In this document: positions 44,478-53,625 of the stretch, in pieces
Position numbering within the stretch: the first letter of the stretch is position 1
Layout: the number at the start of each line of letters is the position of its first letter
Source: Pseudomonas sp. PB120
GTDB taxonomy: Bacteria > Pseudomonadota > Gammaproteobacteria > Pseudomonadales > Pseudomonadaceae
Length of the DNA: 64,000 nt
NCBI RefSeq assembly: GCF_009761815.1
Contig: NZ_RWIN01000020.1
Coordinates: forward strand, 1 to 64,000
Reading direction: 5' to 3'
Notes under the pieces: generated by a model
Seen by the model: the letters and a program-made list of their open reading frames with translations, nothing else
What the model was told of the DNA's origin: nothing
Databases searched by the model: none
Position numbers and translations under genes: made by a program

Positions 44478-45194
44478 ATGAAGCTGTTCGCCTCCCGTTA
44501 TCTGCTCCTTGTCGCATTTTCGCTGCTACTGGGCGCATGCCAAAGCACGCCGCCGGCGGCCAGAGAGGCTTCCAATGCGCGGGCCGCGGCTATCACGCAA
44601 CTGGAACAAAGCCTGGCCAGCAACGAGCTGGCCACCGCGGAAGATCAATTGGCTGCCTTGCAAGCCGAGTCGCCGAACGATCAATCGCTTTTGCAATATC
44701 AGCGGCAATTGGCCGAAGCCTATCTGCTGCGCAGCCAGATCGTGCTGCAGAAAGGTGATGTGAATGCCGCCGCAACGGCCTTGAGCCGCGCCCGTGCGTT
44801 GATGCCCAAGGCGCCGGCGCTCACGGGTGGGGTCAACAACGCCATCGTCAATGCGCGCAAGGCTGAACTGGATAAAGCCGAAGCGGCCTTGATGGCGGCT
44901 GAAGCCAAGCCACAGGCGAAGGTGATTGATCCGACGGCTGAAAGCACCACCGTGGCATTGAACCTCACCGATATGGGCAAACTTCGCCGGCAGCTGGATG
45001 CGATCGCTGCCGATGTGGTGAATTATCAGTGTGACGTGAGCATTCAGGCGCCGCGTACCCAGGATTACCCTTGGTTGGCGACATTGCTGACCAAGCGGGT
45101 GAAGAAACTCGATTCGGATTTCGACCTGAAACTGGAAAAGCAGATCTTGCGCAACATTCCGGCGCAGATGGTGTTGAGTCCGCGTAAACCGTAA
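44478..45194 (+). CDS. Exported lipoprotein with helical repeats, function unknown
   Basis: A 238-residue protein. The lipobox L-L-G-A-C puts a lipidated Cys at about residue 20, probably sending it to the outer membrane. The mature part is Ala/Gln-rich and TPR-like: LEQSLASNELATAEDQLAAL followed by LLRSQIVLQKGDVNAAATAL, then a region with VDPTAES and NLTDMGKLRRQLDAIAADVV. It follows znuB by 38 bp. Position matches PA5502. It may be cotranscribed with the zinc operon, but nothing in the sequence suggests metal binding. Confidence 0.82.
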   Translation: MKLFASRYLLLVAFSLLLGACQSTPPAAREASNARAAAITQLEQSLASNELATAEDQLAALQAESPNDQSLLQYQRQLAEAYLLRSQIVLQKGDVNAAATALSRARALMPKAPALTGGVNNAIVNARKAELDKAEAALMAAEAKPQAKVIDPTAESTTVALNLTDMGKLRRQLDAIAADVVNYQCDVSIQAPRTQDYPWLATLLTKRVKKLDSDFDLKLEKQILRNIPAQMVLSPRKP

Positions 45195-45197
45195 AAG

Positions 45198-45294
45198 CAT
45201 CGCGAGCAGGCTCGCTCCCACATTGGCTCTCCAGTGAACACAGATTCTGTGATCGACCGAGATCAAATGTGGGAGCGAGCCTGCTCGCGATAGC
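45198..45294. repeat. BIME of the GCGAGC class
   Basis: Inverted arms ATCGCGAGCAGGCTCGCTCC (from 45199) and GGGAGCGAGCCTGCTCGCGA (to 45290) enclose about 50 bp. It separates the convergent lipoprotein and katE genes. Confidence 0.9.
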
Positions 45295-45317
45295 GTCCTA
45301 CCTATTGATACAAATCC

Positions 45318-47456
45318 TTAAGCGGGAATCGCCTTGGCCTTCGGCTCCCGATCCCAAACCCGATGCTGCCCGATCGCCGCAATAAACGCTTTGCTCACCT
45401 TCGCATCCGCCCCCACGATCAACCCCGCATCAGCCTCCAGCTTCAACACATCCAACAACTGCTTCGCCTCGCCCTGCAATGCAATCGCCTTCAAATGCTT
45501 GTACGCCTCCAGCAGGTAATGCAACGCCACGCCATCACCGCTCAACGCCTTGATCGATGCCGCGCCACCAGGCACGAACACAGCGTCGAACGCGACTGAA
45601 GGCAGGCCTTCCATCGACGCATCCACGGGCAGCGTTTTGCCGTCCGCCGTTGTCACGGGCGCCGACGTCGGCCCCAGCAATTTGGCGTGGGCACCCTCCG
45701 CTTGCAATGCCTTCTTCATCGCATCAATTGCTGCGCCGTCGACACCATTAGCTGCCAGAATCGCCACCTTGCGGGTTTTGATGTCGCCGGGCAGCAAGTT
45801 CGCCTGGCTCAGGGCTGGCGAGCGGTCCAAGGACGTTTTCCGCACCTCGACAGTCCCGGCTTTCGGCGCTGGCAAACCGAGGTTGGCGGCCACACGCTTG
45901 GCCAGTTCCAGGTCGATGTTGGCGAGGATTTCATTCACTTCGCGCGCGCGGATGAAGTCCCGTTCAACCTTGCCCAGCTCAAAGCTATAGGCCGCGATGA
46001 TGTGCTCCTGCTCGTGCTTGCTCATGCTGTGGAAAAACAGGCGCGCCTGGGAGAAGTGATCGCTGAACGACTCGCTGCGCTGGCGAATCTTGTTGGCGTC
46101 AATGCGCTCCGGATAACTCTCGAAGCCACCATCCTGAGCCGCCGGCGCTGTTTCCTTCGGCCAGCCACCGTCGATGGAGTTTGGCTCGTAAGATGCTCGA
46201 CCCTTGTCGATGGTGGTGCGATGCAATGCATCCCGCTGGCCATTGTGGAACGGCGCCACCGGACGGTTGATCGGGATCTCGTGAAAGTTCGGCCCACCGA
46301 GTCGGCTGATTTGCGTATCGGTGTAGGAAAACAAACGGCCTTGCAGCAGCGGGTCGTTGGAAAAATCGATCCCCGGCACGATATGCCCCGGGCAGAAAGC
46401 GACCTGCTCGGTTTCGGCGAAGAAGTTGTCCGGGTTGCGGTTGAGCACCATTTTGCCCAGCGGCGTAATCGGCACCAGCTCTTCGGGAATCAGTTTGGTC
46501 GGGTCGAGGATGTCGAAGTCAAACGAGTGCTCGTTTTCCTCTTCGATGACTTGAACGCCCAGTTCCCACTCGGGATAGTCGCCCATCTCGATGGCTTCCC
46601 AGAGATCGCGTCGGTGGAAGTCAGCGTCTTTACCGGCGAGCTTTTGCGCTTCATCCCAGACCAGCGAACAGGTGCCGGCGGTGGGGCGCCAGTGGAATTT
46701 GACGAAGCGCGATTTACCTTCGGCGTTAATCAGCCGGAAGGTATGTACGCCAAAGCCCTGCATGCTGCGCAGGCTTTTCGGGATCGCCCGGTCGGACATG
46801 GCCCAGATCACCATGTGCGCCGATTCCGGCACCAGCGAGACAAAATCCCAAAAGGTGTCGTGCGCCGAGCCTCCGGTAGGCATCTCGTTGTGGGGCTCGG
46901 GTTTCACCGCATGCACGAAGTCAGGAAACTTGATCGCGTCCTGAATGAAAAACACCGGCATGTTGTTGCCCACCAGATCGAAGTTGCCTTCGTCGGTGAA
47001 AAATTTCACGGCGAAACCTCGTACGTCCCGCACCGTATCGCCTGACCCGCGAGGGCCTTGCACCGTTGAAAAACGCGTAAAGACCGGGGTTTTCTTGCCC
47101 GGGTCCTGTAGGAAGCCGGCTTTTGTCAGGACAGAGTGGTTCTCATAAGTCTGGAAGTAACCATGGGCGCCGGTGCCGCGCGCGTGCACGATGCGCTCCG
47201 GAATTCGCTCATGGTCAAAGTGCGTGATCTTTTCACGCATGATGAAGTCTTCCAGCAGCGAGGGCCCTCGGGCACCGGCCTTCAAGGTGTTCTGGTTGTC
47301 CGACACCTTCACGCCCTGATTGGTGCGCAAGGCCTGTTCGGTGGCGTCGGAGCGGAATTTTTCCAGGCTATCGAGCTTGGTATTCGTGTTGTTGCGGTCC
47401 AGGTTATCGGTCCCGGCCAGTGCGCTTTTAGGGGCGGCAGGCTTCTTGGTGCTCAT
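45318..47456 (-). CDS. katE: Catalase HPII (large-subunit, KatE) with C-terminal DJ-1/PfpI-like domain
   Basis: A 712-residue heme catalase. The distal His91 lies in [10 protein letters not shown], the distal Asn in [11 protein letters not shown], and the proximal Tyr in [14 protein letters not shown], so catalase activity should be intact. The N-terminal 60-residue extension and C-terminal flavodoxin-like (DJ-1/PfpI) domain (about residues 555-712, [21 protein letters not shown]) are typical of clade 2 HPII enzymes. GAGGAG precedes the ATG. Such catalases are usually RpoS-controlled; no convincing box is seen. The flanking znu and met genes form a conserved block that lacks katE in P. aeruginosa. 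Confidence 0.97.
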   Translation of the reverse strand: MSTKKPAAPKSALAGTDNLDRNNTNTKLDSLEKFRSDATEQALRTNQGVKVSDNQNTLKAGARGPSLLEDFIMREKITHFDHERIPERIVHARGTGAHGYFQTYENHSVLTKAGFLQDPGKKTPVFTRFSTVQGPRGSGDTVRDVRGFAVKFFTDEGNFDLVGNNMPVFFIQDAIKFPDFVHAVKPEPHNEMPTGGSAHDTFWDFVSLVPESAHMVIWAMSDRAIPKSLRSMQGFGVHTFRLINAEGKSRFVKFHWRPTAGTCSLVWDEAQKLAGKDADFHRRDLWEAIEMGDYPEWELGVQVIEEENEHSFDFDILDPTKLIPEELVPITPLGKMVLNRNPDNFFAETEQVAFCPGHIVPGIDFSNDPLLQGRLFSYTDTQISRLGGPNFHEIPINRPVAPFHNGQRDALHRTTIDKGRASYEPNSIDGGWPKETAPAAQDGGFESYPERIDANKIRQRSESFSDHFSQARLFFHSMSKHEQEHIIAAYSFELGKVERDFIRAREVNEILANIDLELAKRVAANLGLPAPKAGTVEVRKTSLDRSPALSQANLLPGDIKTRKVAILAANGVDGAAIDAMKKALQAEGAHAKLLGPTSAPVTTADGKTLPVDASMEGLPSVAFDAVFVPGGAASIKALSGDGVALHYLLEAYKHLKAIALQGEAKQLLDVLKLEADAGLIVGADAKVSKAFIAAIGQHRVWDREPKAKAIPA

Positions 47457-47719
47457 CAGTCTAAACTCCTCGTTGCGATTCCCGTGGTAACCAGGACGCT
47501 TGGAAATGTCCCTGGCACGGCACCTGGGACGTTATCGAGTTGCCTAATTAGTGACTGATGACACTTTTAGCCGTTCCTTTTTTCTTACCTTTGATCGCGT
47601 TATTGCCAAATCGAAGGTTGAATGCGGAATAAATGCTAATAACCTCTATACGGACAGGCTAAAATGCGCGCCCGGCTAACCGCTGATCCCTTTCTAACGC
47701 GCCCCACAAGGTTCGCTAC

Positions 47720-48727
47720 GTGATCGAGTTTCAAAACGTCCATAAAACTTACCGCGTCGCCGGTAAAGACATTCCCGCCCTGCACCCGACCAGTCTGACG
47801 ATTGAGAACGGTCAGGTCTTCGGCCTGATCGGCCATTCCGGTGCGGGAAAAAGTACCCTGCTGCGTCTGATCAATCGCCTGGAGAACTCCAGCGGCGGCA
47901 AGATCTTTGTCGACGGCGAGGAAGTCACCGCGCTCGACGCCAACAGCTTGCGACGCTTCCGTCAGCAGGTCGGGATGATCTTCCAGCACTTCAACCTGCT
48001 GGCCTCCAAGACTGTGGCTGACAACGTTGCGCTGCCGTTGACCCTGGCCGGTGAATTGTCTGCCAGTGAAATCGACCTGCGGGTAGCGGAACTGCTGGCG
48101 CGGGTCGGCCTGTCCGATCACGCCAAAAAGTACCCGGCGCAGTTGTCCGGTGGCCAGAAGCAGCGTGTCGGCATCGCCCGCGCCCTGGCGACCAAGCCAA
48201 AAATCCTGCTGTGCGACGAAGCCACCAGCGCCCTGGACCCACAGACCACCGCGTCGGTCCTGCAACTGCTGGCCGAGATCAATCGCGAGCTGAAGCTGAC
48301 CATCGTCCTGATCACCCACGAGATGGACGTGATCCGTCGGGTCTGCGACCAGGTGGCGGTGATGGACGCGGGTGTGATCGTCGAGCAAGGTTCGGTGGCG
48401 CAGGTGTTCCTGCATCCCAAGCACCCGACCACCAAGCGTTTCGTGCAGGAAGACGAGCAGATCGACGAAAGCGAACAGCGTGACGACTTTGCTCACGTGC
48501 CGGGGCGTATCGTGCGTCTGACCTTCCAGGGCGAAGCGACCTACGCGCCGTTGCTGGGTACAGTCGCTCGGGAAACGGGTGTGGACTACAGCATCCTGGC
48601 CGGTCGTATTGATCGCATCAAAGACATTCCCTACGGGCAACTGACCCTGGCCGTCACCGGTGGCGACATGGACGCAGCGTTCGCCCGCTTCACCGCAGCG
48701 GACGTCCACATGGAGGTGCTGCGCTGA
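47720..48727 (+). CDS. metN: Methionine ABC transporter ATPase MetN
   Basis: A 335-residue ATPase with Walker [13 protein letters not shown], signature [19 protein letters not shown], Walker [14 protein letters not shown] and H-loop ITHEMD. The C-terminal NIL-type regulatory domain (about residues 255-335, [20 protein letters not shown]) binds methionine for trans-inhibition. It starts with GTG at 47720. The metI ATG overlaps its stop by one base. First gene of metNIQ. Confidence 0.96.
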   Translation: MIEFQNVHKTYRVAGKDIPALHPTSLTIENGQVFGLIGHSGAGKSTLLRLINRLENSSGGKIFVDGEEVTALDANSLRRFRQQVGMIFQHFNLLASKTVADNVALPLTLAGELSASEIDLRVAELLARVGLSDHAKKYPAQLSGGQKQRVGIARALATKPKILLCDEATSALDPQTTASVLQLLAEINRELKLTIVLITHEMDVIRRVCDQVAVMDAGVIVEQGSVAQVFLHPKHPTTKRFVQEDEQIDESEQRDDFAHVPGRIVRLTFQGEATYAPLLGTVARETGVDYSILAGRIDRIKDIPYGQLTLAVTGGDMDAAFARFTAADVHMEVLR

Positions 48728-49401
48728 TGGAAGCCCTGACGAGTTTCTTCGCCAATATCGACTGGTTCGAAATCTGGCTGGCCACCGGCGACACGATGCT
48801 GATGCTCGGCGGTTCGCTGTTGTTCACCGTGCTGCTCGGTTTGCCGCTGGGCGTGCTGTTGTTTTTGTGCAGCCCGCGCCAGTTGCTGGAAGCCAAAGGC
48901 GTTTATGCAATGTTGTCGCTGGTGGTGAACATTTTGCGTTCGCTGCCGTTCATCATTTTGCTGATCGTGATGATTCCGTTCACGGTGTTGATCACCGGCA
49001 CTTCCCTCGGTGTCGCTGGCGCGATTCCACCGCTGGTAGTGGGCGCGACGCCGTTCTTCGCGCGACTGGTGGAGACGGCCCTGCGTGAAGTGGATCGCGG
49101 CATCATCGAAGCGACCCAGGCCATGGGCGCGACAACCCGGCAGATCATCACCAACGCCTTGCTGCCGGAAGCCCGCCCGGGCATCTTCGCGGCGATTACG
49201 GTGACAGCGATTACACTGGTTTCCTACACGGCAATGGCTGGTGTGGTGGGCGCCGGTGGTTTGGGCGACCTGGCGATCCGTTTCGGTTACCAGCGTTTCC
49301 AGACCGATGTCATGATCGTTACCGTGGTGTTGCTGCTGATCCTGGTTCAAGTGTTGCAAACCGTTGGCGATAAGCTGGTCGTGCACTTCTCGCGCAAATA
49401 A
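48727..49401 (+). CDS. metI: Methionine ABC transporter permease MetI
   Basis: A 224-residue permease with about five hydrophobic helices. The EAA-type coupling motif ALREVDRGIIEATQAMGATTRQII near residues 116-139 contacts MetN. The ATG overlaps the metN stop, indicating coupling. metQ follows after 73 bp. Confidence 0.95.
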   Translation: MEALTSFFANIDWFEIWLATGDTMLMLGGSLLFTVLLGLPLGVLLFLCSPRQLLEAKGVYAMLSLVVNILRSLPFIILLIVMIPFTVLITGTSLGVAGAIPPLVVGATPFFARLVETALREVDRGIIEATQAMGATTRQIITNALLPEARPGIFAAITVTAITLVSYTAMAGVVGAGGLGDLAIRFGYQRFQTDVMIVTVVLLLILVQVLQTVGDKLVVHFSRK

Positions 49402-49474
49402 TTTAGAGCAGGTCATTCGCTGGCAGGCGCCGCAAAGAGGCGCCGCTGGCGGATATTCACAAGGAGTTAGCTGA

Positions 49475-50245
49475 ATGAAAAAACTACTCGTCGCGTTCGC
49501 TGCCGTTGCAGCCTTTTCCGCCCACGCCGACACCCTGACCGTCGCGGCCACCCCGGTCCCGCACGCAGAAATCCTCGAATTCGTGAAACCGGCCCTGGCC
49601 AAAGAAGGCGTGGACCTGAAGGTCAAAGTCTTCACCGACTACATCCAGCCGAACGTGCAGGTATCGGAAAAGCGCCTGGACGCCAACTTCTTCCAGCACC
49701 AGCCGTACCTCGATGAGTTCAACAAGGCCAAGGGCACTAACCTGGTTTCCGTTGCCGGCGTGCACCTTGAGCCGCTGGGCGCTTACTCCAGCAAGTACAA
49801 AACCCTGGCCGAGCTGCCAGGTGGCGCCAACGTGGTGATCCCGAACGACGCCACCAACGGCGGTCGTGCACTGTTACTGCTAGCCAAGGCCGGCCTGATC
49901 AAGTTGAAGGATTCGAACAACATCCTGTCGACCGTCAAGGACATCACCGAAAACACCAAGGACCTGAAAATCCGCGAACTGGAAGCCGCGACCATCCCGC
50001 GCGTGCTGACCCAGGTCGACCTGGCGCTGATCAACACCAACTACGCGCTGGAAGCCAAGCTTGACCCGGCCAAAGATGCACTGGTCATCGAAGGCAGCGA
50101 CTCGCCGTACGTGAACATCCTCGTTGCCCGCCCGGACAACAAGGACAGCGAAGACATGAAGAAACTGGTCGCCGCGCTGCACAGCCCGGAAGTGAAAGCC
50201 TTCATCCTCGAGAAGTACAAAGGCGCGGTCGTGCCGGCGTTCTGA
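49475..50245 (+). CDS. metQ: Methionine-binding protein MetQ
   Basis: A 256-residue periplasmic NlpA-family binding protein. Residues 1-18 are a Sec signal peptide ending S-A-H-A; there is no lipobox Cys, unlike E. coli MetQ, so it should be soluble. Features are ATPVPHAEILEFVKP, QPNVQVSEKRLDANFFQHQPYLDEF-type block and ATIPRVLTQVDLALINTNYA. AAGGAG lies before the ATG. L- or D-methionine is the likely ligand, though related proteins bind other ligands. Confidence 0.94.
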   Translation: MKKLLVAFAAVAAFSAHADTLTVAATPVPHAEILEFVKPALAKEGVDLKVKVFTDYIQPNVQVSEKRLDANFFQHQPYLDEFNKAKGTNLVSVAGVHLEPLGAYSSKYKTLAELPGGANVVIPNDATNGGRALLLLAKAGLIKLKDSNNILSTVKDITENTKDLKIRELEAATIPRVLTQVDLALINTNYALEAKLDPAKDALVIEGSDSPYVNILVARPDNKDSEDMKKLVAALHSPEVKAFILEKYKGAVVPAF

Positions 50246-50260
50246 TCTGAAGCTGAAACA

Positions 50261-50293
50261 AAAATGGGGCGCATTGAATGCGCCCCATTTTTT
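50261..50293 (+). terminator. Rho-independent terminator after metNIQ
   Basis: AAAATGGGGCGCATT-GA-ATGCGCCCCATTTTTTT is a near-perfect stem with U-run 16 bp after the metQ stop. Confidence 0.95.
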
Positions 50294-50311
50294 TGCCCGA
50301 AACACCGCCCC

Positions 50312-50413
50312 TTGTAGGAGCGAGCTTGCTCGCGAAAAACTCTGGACAACACGTTCATTCAGGCGACACGCGTTATCGTTGACGTCCATTGCGAGCAAGC
50401 TCGCTCCTACAGG
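50312..50413. repeat. BIME of the GCGAGC class with conserved spacer
   Basis: Inverted arms GTAGGAGCGAGCTTGCTCGC and GCGAGCAAGCTCGCTCCTAC enclose a spacer including CGTTATCGTTGACGTCCAT, nearly identical to that at 20883-20987 and 56101-56206. Confidence 0.92.
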
Positions 50414-50428
50414 GAGGGAGGATGGTGC

Positions 50429-51064
50429 TTATTTACGTTTCAGCATCACCGGCAACTGCGCCACCAACTTTACGTTGTTCAACGGCGCCCGAATAAACCC
50501 GCGCTGTGTCCCGTCCGGCCCGATCACCGCCAGGTTGCCGCTGTGATCCACCGTGTAATTCGGCTTGCTGGTATCCGCCGGAATAAACGGAATGCTCACC
50601 GCATTCGCCAGCTTCTGAATGTCGTCCACCGAGGATGCGGTCAGGCCTCGGAACTGCGGGTCAAAATAGCCCAGGTACTGTTTGAGCTGTTTCGGCGTAT
50701 CGCGATTCGGGTCGACGCTGACCAGGATGATCTGCAATTTATCCACAGCCTCCGGCGGCAGTTCACTCTTGATCTGGCGCAGTTGGGCGAGGGTGGTCGG
50801 GCAGATGTCCGGGCAGAAGGTGTAGCCGAAGAACAGCAAACTCCACTTGTCCTTCAATTCGTTGACGGCCACCGGCTTGCCGTCCTGATCGGTCATCGTC
50901 ACGTCCGGCAGGTTACGGCTTTGCGGCAGCAGGATGATCCCGGCGTCGATCAACGCGGTCGGGTCGCCCTGGCCTTTGCCGGACAACACTTTGTTGATGG
51001 TCAGGCCCAGAACCAGTGCGATCAGGGCAACGAGGATGAAGACGGTTTTCTGGGTTCGAGTCAT
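50429..51064 (-). CDS. SCO1/SenC-family copper chaperone
   Basis: A 211-residue membrane-anchored thioredoxin-fold protein that delivers copper to the CuA site of CoxB. N-terminal helix at about residues 7-25, copper ligands Cys84-x-x-x-Cys88 (FCPDICPT) and His174 (VDHSGN) are all present. The ATG overlaps the stop of cyoE (ATGA). It is the last gene of the aa3 oxidase operon. Confidence 0.95.
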   Translation of the reverse strand: MTRTQKTVFILVALIALVLGLTINKVLSGKGQGDPTALIDAGIILLPQSRNLPDVTMTDQDGKPVAVNELKDKWSLLFFGYTFCPDICPTTLAQLRQIKSELPPEAVDKLQIILVSVDPNRDTPKQLKQYLGYFDPQFRGLTASSVDDIQKLANAVSIPFIPADTSKPNYTVDHSGNLAVIGPDGTQRGFIRAPLNNVKLVAQLPVMLKRK

Positions 51065-51960
51065 AGGTTCAACAGTAAGTAGTGGTCTACGAGCAGGGCG
51101 ATAAACAGCAGGAACAAGTAGTAGATAGAGTACTTGAACGTGTTGATCGCCGCGTGCGGCCGAGTGCCACGGTACAGCACCACCGCCCAATGCAGAAACC
51201 TCGCGCCCAGGCCGAGGGCGCAAATCAGGTAGAGCATGCCGCTCATGTGGATCACGTAGGGCATCAGGCTCACGGCCAGCAGCGCGAAGGTATAAAGCAG
51301 GATGTGGACCTTGGTGTAATGCTCGCCGTGGGTAACCGGCAGCATCGGAATGTCGGCCTTGGCGTATTCCTCTTTACGGTGGATCGCCAGTGCCCAGAAG
51401 TGTGGCGGGGTCCAGGCGAAGATGATTAGCACCAGCAGCAGTGGTTCGGCGCTGACGTGGCCGGTGGCCGCGACCCAACCGAGCAGTGGCGGAGCCGCAC
51501 CGGCCAGGCCGCCGATGACGATGTTTTGCGGCGTCGCGCGTTTCAGGAATCCGGTGTAGACCACCGCGTAACCAAGCAGCGAAGCGAGGGTCAGCCAGGC
51601 CGTCAGCGGGTTGGTGAAGGCCAGCAGCAGCGCCTGGCCCAGCAGTGCCAGCACCATGGCAAACGTCAGCGCGGCGGCCGGTGAAACCCGACCTTCGGCC
51701 AAGGGCCGTTTGTGGGTTCGAGCCATGACCGCATCGATGCGCCGGTCCACCACGTGATTGACCGCCGCCGCGCCGCCAGCACACAAGGCGATCCCCAGAT
51801 TGCCGAACACCAGCACCGTCCACGGCACCCCCGCGCGGGTCGCGAGGAACATGCCCACCAGCGAGGTGATGAGCATCAGCACCACCACTTTCGGTTTGGT
51901 CAGCTCGAGGTAGTCGCGCCAGATCGCCTGACTGGGACGTTCGCCGATCAGAATCGCCAT
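51061..51960 (-). CDS. cyoE: Protoheme IX farnesyltransferase (heme O synthase)
   Basis: A 299-residue UbiA-superfamily membrane enzyme that attaches farnesyl to heme b, giving heme O for the CtaA reaction. The first Asp-rich motif is NHVVDRRIDAVMARTHKRPL, the second region is YTDxxKR-like in GFLKRATPQN. About nine hydrophobic segments. AAGGAG precedes the ATG, which lies inside the 3' end of ctaA (13-bp overlap), and the Sco stop overlaps its last codon. Confidence 0.96.
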   Translation of the reverse strand: MAILIGERPSQAIWRDYLELTKPKVVVLMLITSLVGMFLATRAGVPWTVLVFGNLGIALCAGGAAAVNHVVDRRIDAVMARTHKRPLAEGRVSPAAALTFAMVLALLGQALLLAFTNPLTAWLTLASLLGYAVVYTGFLKRATPQNIVIGGLAGAAPPLLGWVAATGHVSAEPLLLVLIIFAWTPPHFWALAIHRKEEYAKADIPMLPVTHGEHYTKVHILLYTFALLAVSLMPYVIHMSGMLYLICALGLGARFLHWAVVLYRGTRPHAAINTFKYSIYYLFLLFIALLVDHYLLLNL

Positions 51961-53021
51961 GGCATTTCTCCTTTTATTGTTATAGGCCCGGCTGAGTGTT
52001 TACGCGGGCTGAAACGCCAGCGTGTCGGCTGCTTGACCCGGACCAGACTCGTCCGGGCGTGGTAATTGACCAGCACCATCGTCAACAGCAGTGCCGCGCC
52101 GCCGGCGTTGTGGGCGACGGCCACCGGCAGCGGCAAGTGGAACAACACGTTGCTGATACCGAGGGTGATTTGTGCGCCGAGGGCGATGAGCACCAGCCCG
52201 GCCAGTCGCGTCATGCCGACCGCTTTCAGTTGCCATGCCAGGCCGAGCAACACCAGCGTCACCAGCAGCGCACCGATTCGGTGAGTCAGGTGAATGGCGG
52301 TGCGGGCATCGCTGTCCAGTTGCCCGCCGAGGTAATTGGGACCGATGTGTTGGGTCAGGTGAAAGCCGTTGGCGAAATCAGCCGCTGGCAGCCATTGCCC
52401 GTGGCAGGTCGGGAAATCGATACACGCCACGGCGGCGTAGTTGGAGCTGACCCAGCCACCGAGGGCGATTTGCAGGATCACCAGCAGCAACCCGGCCGTC
52501 GCCCAGTATTGCAAACGTTTTGGAACGGTCAGCGCGGGCAGCACGCCAGACAGGCGCAGCGTCAGCAGAAACAACAGGCTCAAGGTCGCAAAACCGCCCA
52601 ACAAGTGTCCGGTCACCACCTGCGGCCAGAGCTTGAGCGTCACCGTCCACATGCCGAACGCTGCTTGGGCGAACACCACGGCCAGCATGAACAGCGGCAG
52701 CTTCAGCGGTTGCCCGGGATGACGACGATTCACCCACGCGCGCCCGGCCAGCACCGAAATCAACAACCCCAGCGTGCCGGCGAAATAACGGTGGATCATC
52801 TCGTTCCAGCCTTTGTGGGCTTCGACGGGGGCGTCGGGAAAATGCAGTTCGGCATGGGCCAGCTGGGCTTCGCTTTTCGGCACGCTGATAAAGCCATAGC
52901 AGCCGGGCCAGTCCGGACAGCCGAGGCCGGCGTGAGTCAGGCGAGTGTAGGCGCCGAGCAACACCACAATCAGTGCCAGCAAGGTGGCAAACAGCGCGAG
53001 GCGAAATCCAGGTTTGGCCAT
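51948..53021 (-). CDS. ctaA: Heme A synthase (COX15/CtaA)
   Basis: A 357-residue membrane enzyme oxidising the C8 methyl of heme O to formyl, giving heme A for aa3 oxidase. Eight predicted helices; the heme-ligand histidines are likely in the loops containing WNEMIHRYFAG, TGHLLGGF, LTQHIGPNYLGG and LTHRIGALL, the four-His arrangement of CtaA. Start at 53021 and the overlap with cyoE fit a compact operon. Confidence 0.95.
   Translation of the reverse strand: MAKPGFRLALFATLLALIVVLLGAYTRLTHAGLGCPDWPGCYGFISVPKSEAQLAHAELHFPDAPVEAHKGWNEMIHRYFAGTLGLLISVLAGRAWVNRRHPGQPLKLPLFMLAVVFAQAAFGMWTVTLKLWPQVVTGHLLGGFATLSLLFLLTLRLSGVLPALTVPKRLQYWATAGLLLVILQIALGGWVSSNYAAVACIDFPTCHGQWLPAADFANGFHLTQHIGPNYLGGQLDSDARTAIHLTHRIGALLVTLVLLGLAWQLKAVGMTRLAGLVLIALGAQITLGISNVLFHLPLPVAVAHNAGGAALLLTMVLVNYHARTSLVRVKQPTRWRFSPRKHSAGPITIKGEMPWRF
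51974..51981 (-). promoter_or_regulatory. Hfq/Crc-type AANAANAA motif at the cyoE ribosome site
   Basis: On the minus strand AACAATAA lies immediately before the AAGGAG of cyoE, within the ctaA coding end. It fits the AANAANAA motif of Hfq/Crc target mRNAs. Binding would reduce cyoE translation. Short motifs can arise by chance. Confidence 0.35.
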
Positions 53022-53031
53022 GACGATGCCC

Positions 53032-53625
53032 TTATCCGATGTTCGACAGTTTCAACAGGTGACGCAGGTCGTTGAGCAGGTCCTTACCCTTCACCGTCGG
53101 GTCGTAGCGCAGCACCAGATTGCCGTGAGGATCGATGATCCACAGCTGCGGCACCGTCTTGTCGCCGGTCGTCTTGCTGAAGGTCGTCAGGTCCATGGGA
53201 TAGCGTTGCAATTGCGGGTATTCGCGGGTCAGTTTTGCTTCGTAGTCCGCTGATAGCGGTTGCGCGGCGGCCAACGCATGGCTGGCGCGAGACGCATCGC
53301 GACCGAGGCCGATCTGGATTTGCCGAGCCAGGTACACCAGTTGCTGACAATCCACCGAGCAATCCTTCGGCGCGGTCACCAGCATCTGCCAACGGTCCTC
53401 CTGCGCCTGCACGCCAAGGTCGGCGCGGGTCTGGCCGTTGCCGATCAGTTCACCGTGATAGCTGCGACCTTCCGGCACCCAGAACTGCAATTTGTACATG
53501 CCGGTGGCGAGGATCATCGGACCGATCACCCCAAGCAAAATCAACAGCAACTGCAAGCGACCCTTGCGCCGGTTTGCCGGCGTCTTCGCCTCAGACATGC
53601 TGGGTGGATTCATGGCCGCTCCCAT
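53032..53625 (-). CDS. Membrane-anchored Sco-like protein of the cox operon
   Basis: A 197-residue protein, usually annotated hypothetical. A helix at about residues 25-43 anchors it, and the periplasmic part resembles Sco: Cys89-Ser-Val-Asp-Cys93 aligns with the copper CxxxC, and His167 in IIDPHGNLVLRY with the distal His of Sco. The true start is 53625, where AAGGAG is well spaced; the longer frame to 53841 is antisense. It overlaps the SURF1 3' end by 35 bp and lies 11 bp before ctaA. It could be a second copper chaperone or redox partner of Sco. Confidence 0.82.
   Translation of the reverse strand: MGAAMNPPSMSEAKTPANRRKGRLQLLLILLGVIGPMILATGMYKLQFWVPEGRSYHGELIGNGQTRADLGVQAQEDRWQMLVTAPKDCSVDCQQLVYLARQIQIGLGRDASRASHALAAAQPLSADYEAKLTREYPQLQRYPMDLTTFSKTTGDKTVPQLWIIDPHGNLVLRYDPTVKGKDLLNDLRHLLKLSNIG

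Noticed and set aside
47457..47719. RpoS -10 before katE
   Set aside because: Only CTAAAAG and similar weak matches are present; not strong enough to list.
51996..53075. A 359-codon plus-strand frame over ctaA
   Set aside because: Shadow frame with Gln/His/Arg-rich composition.
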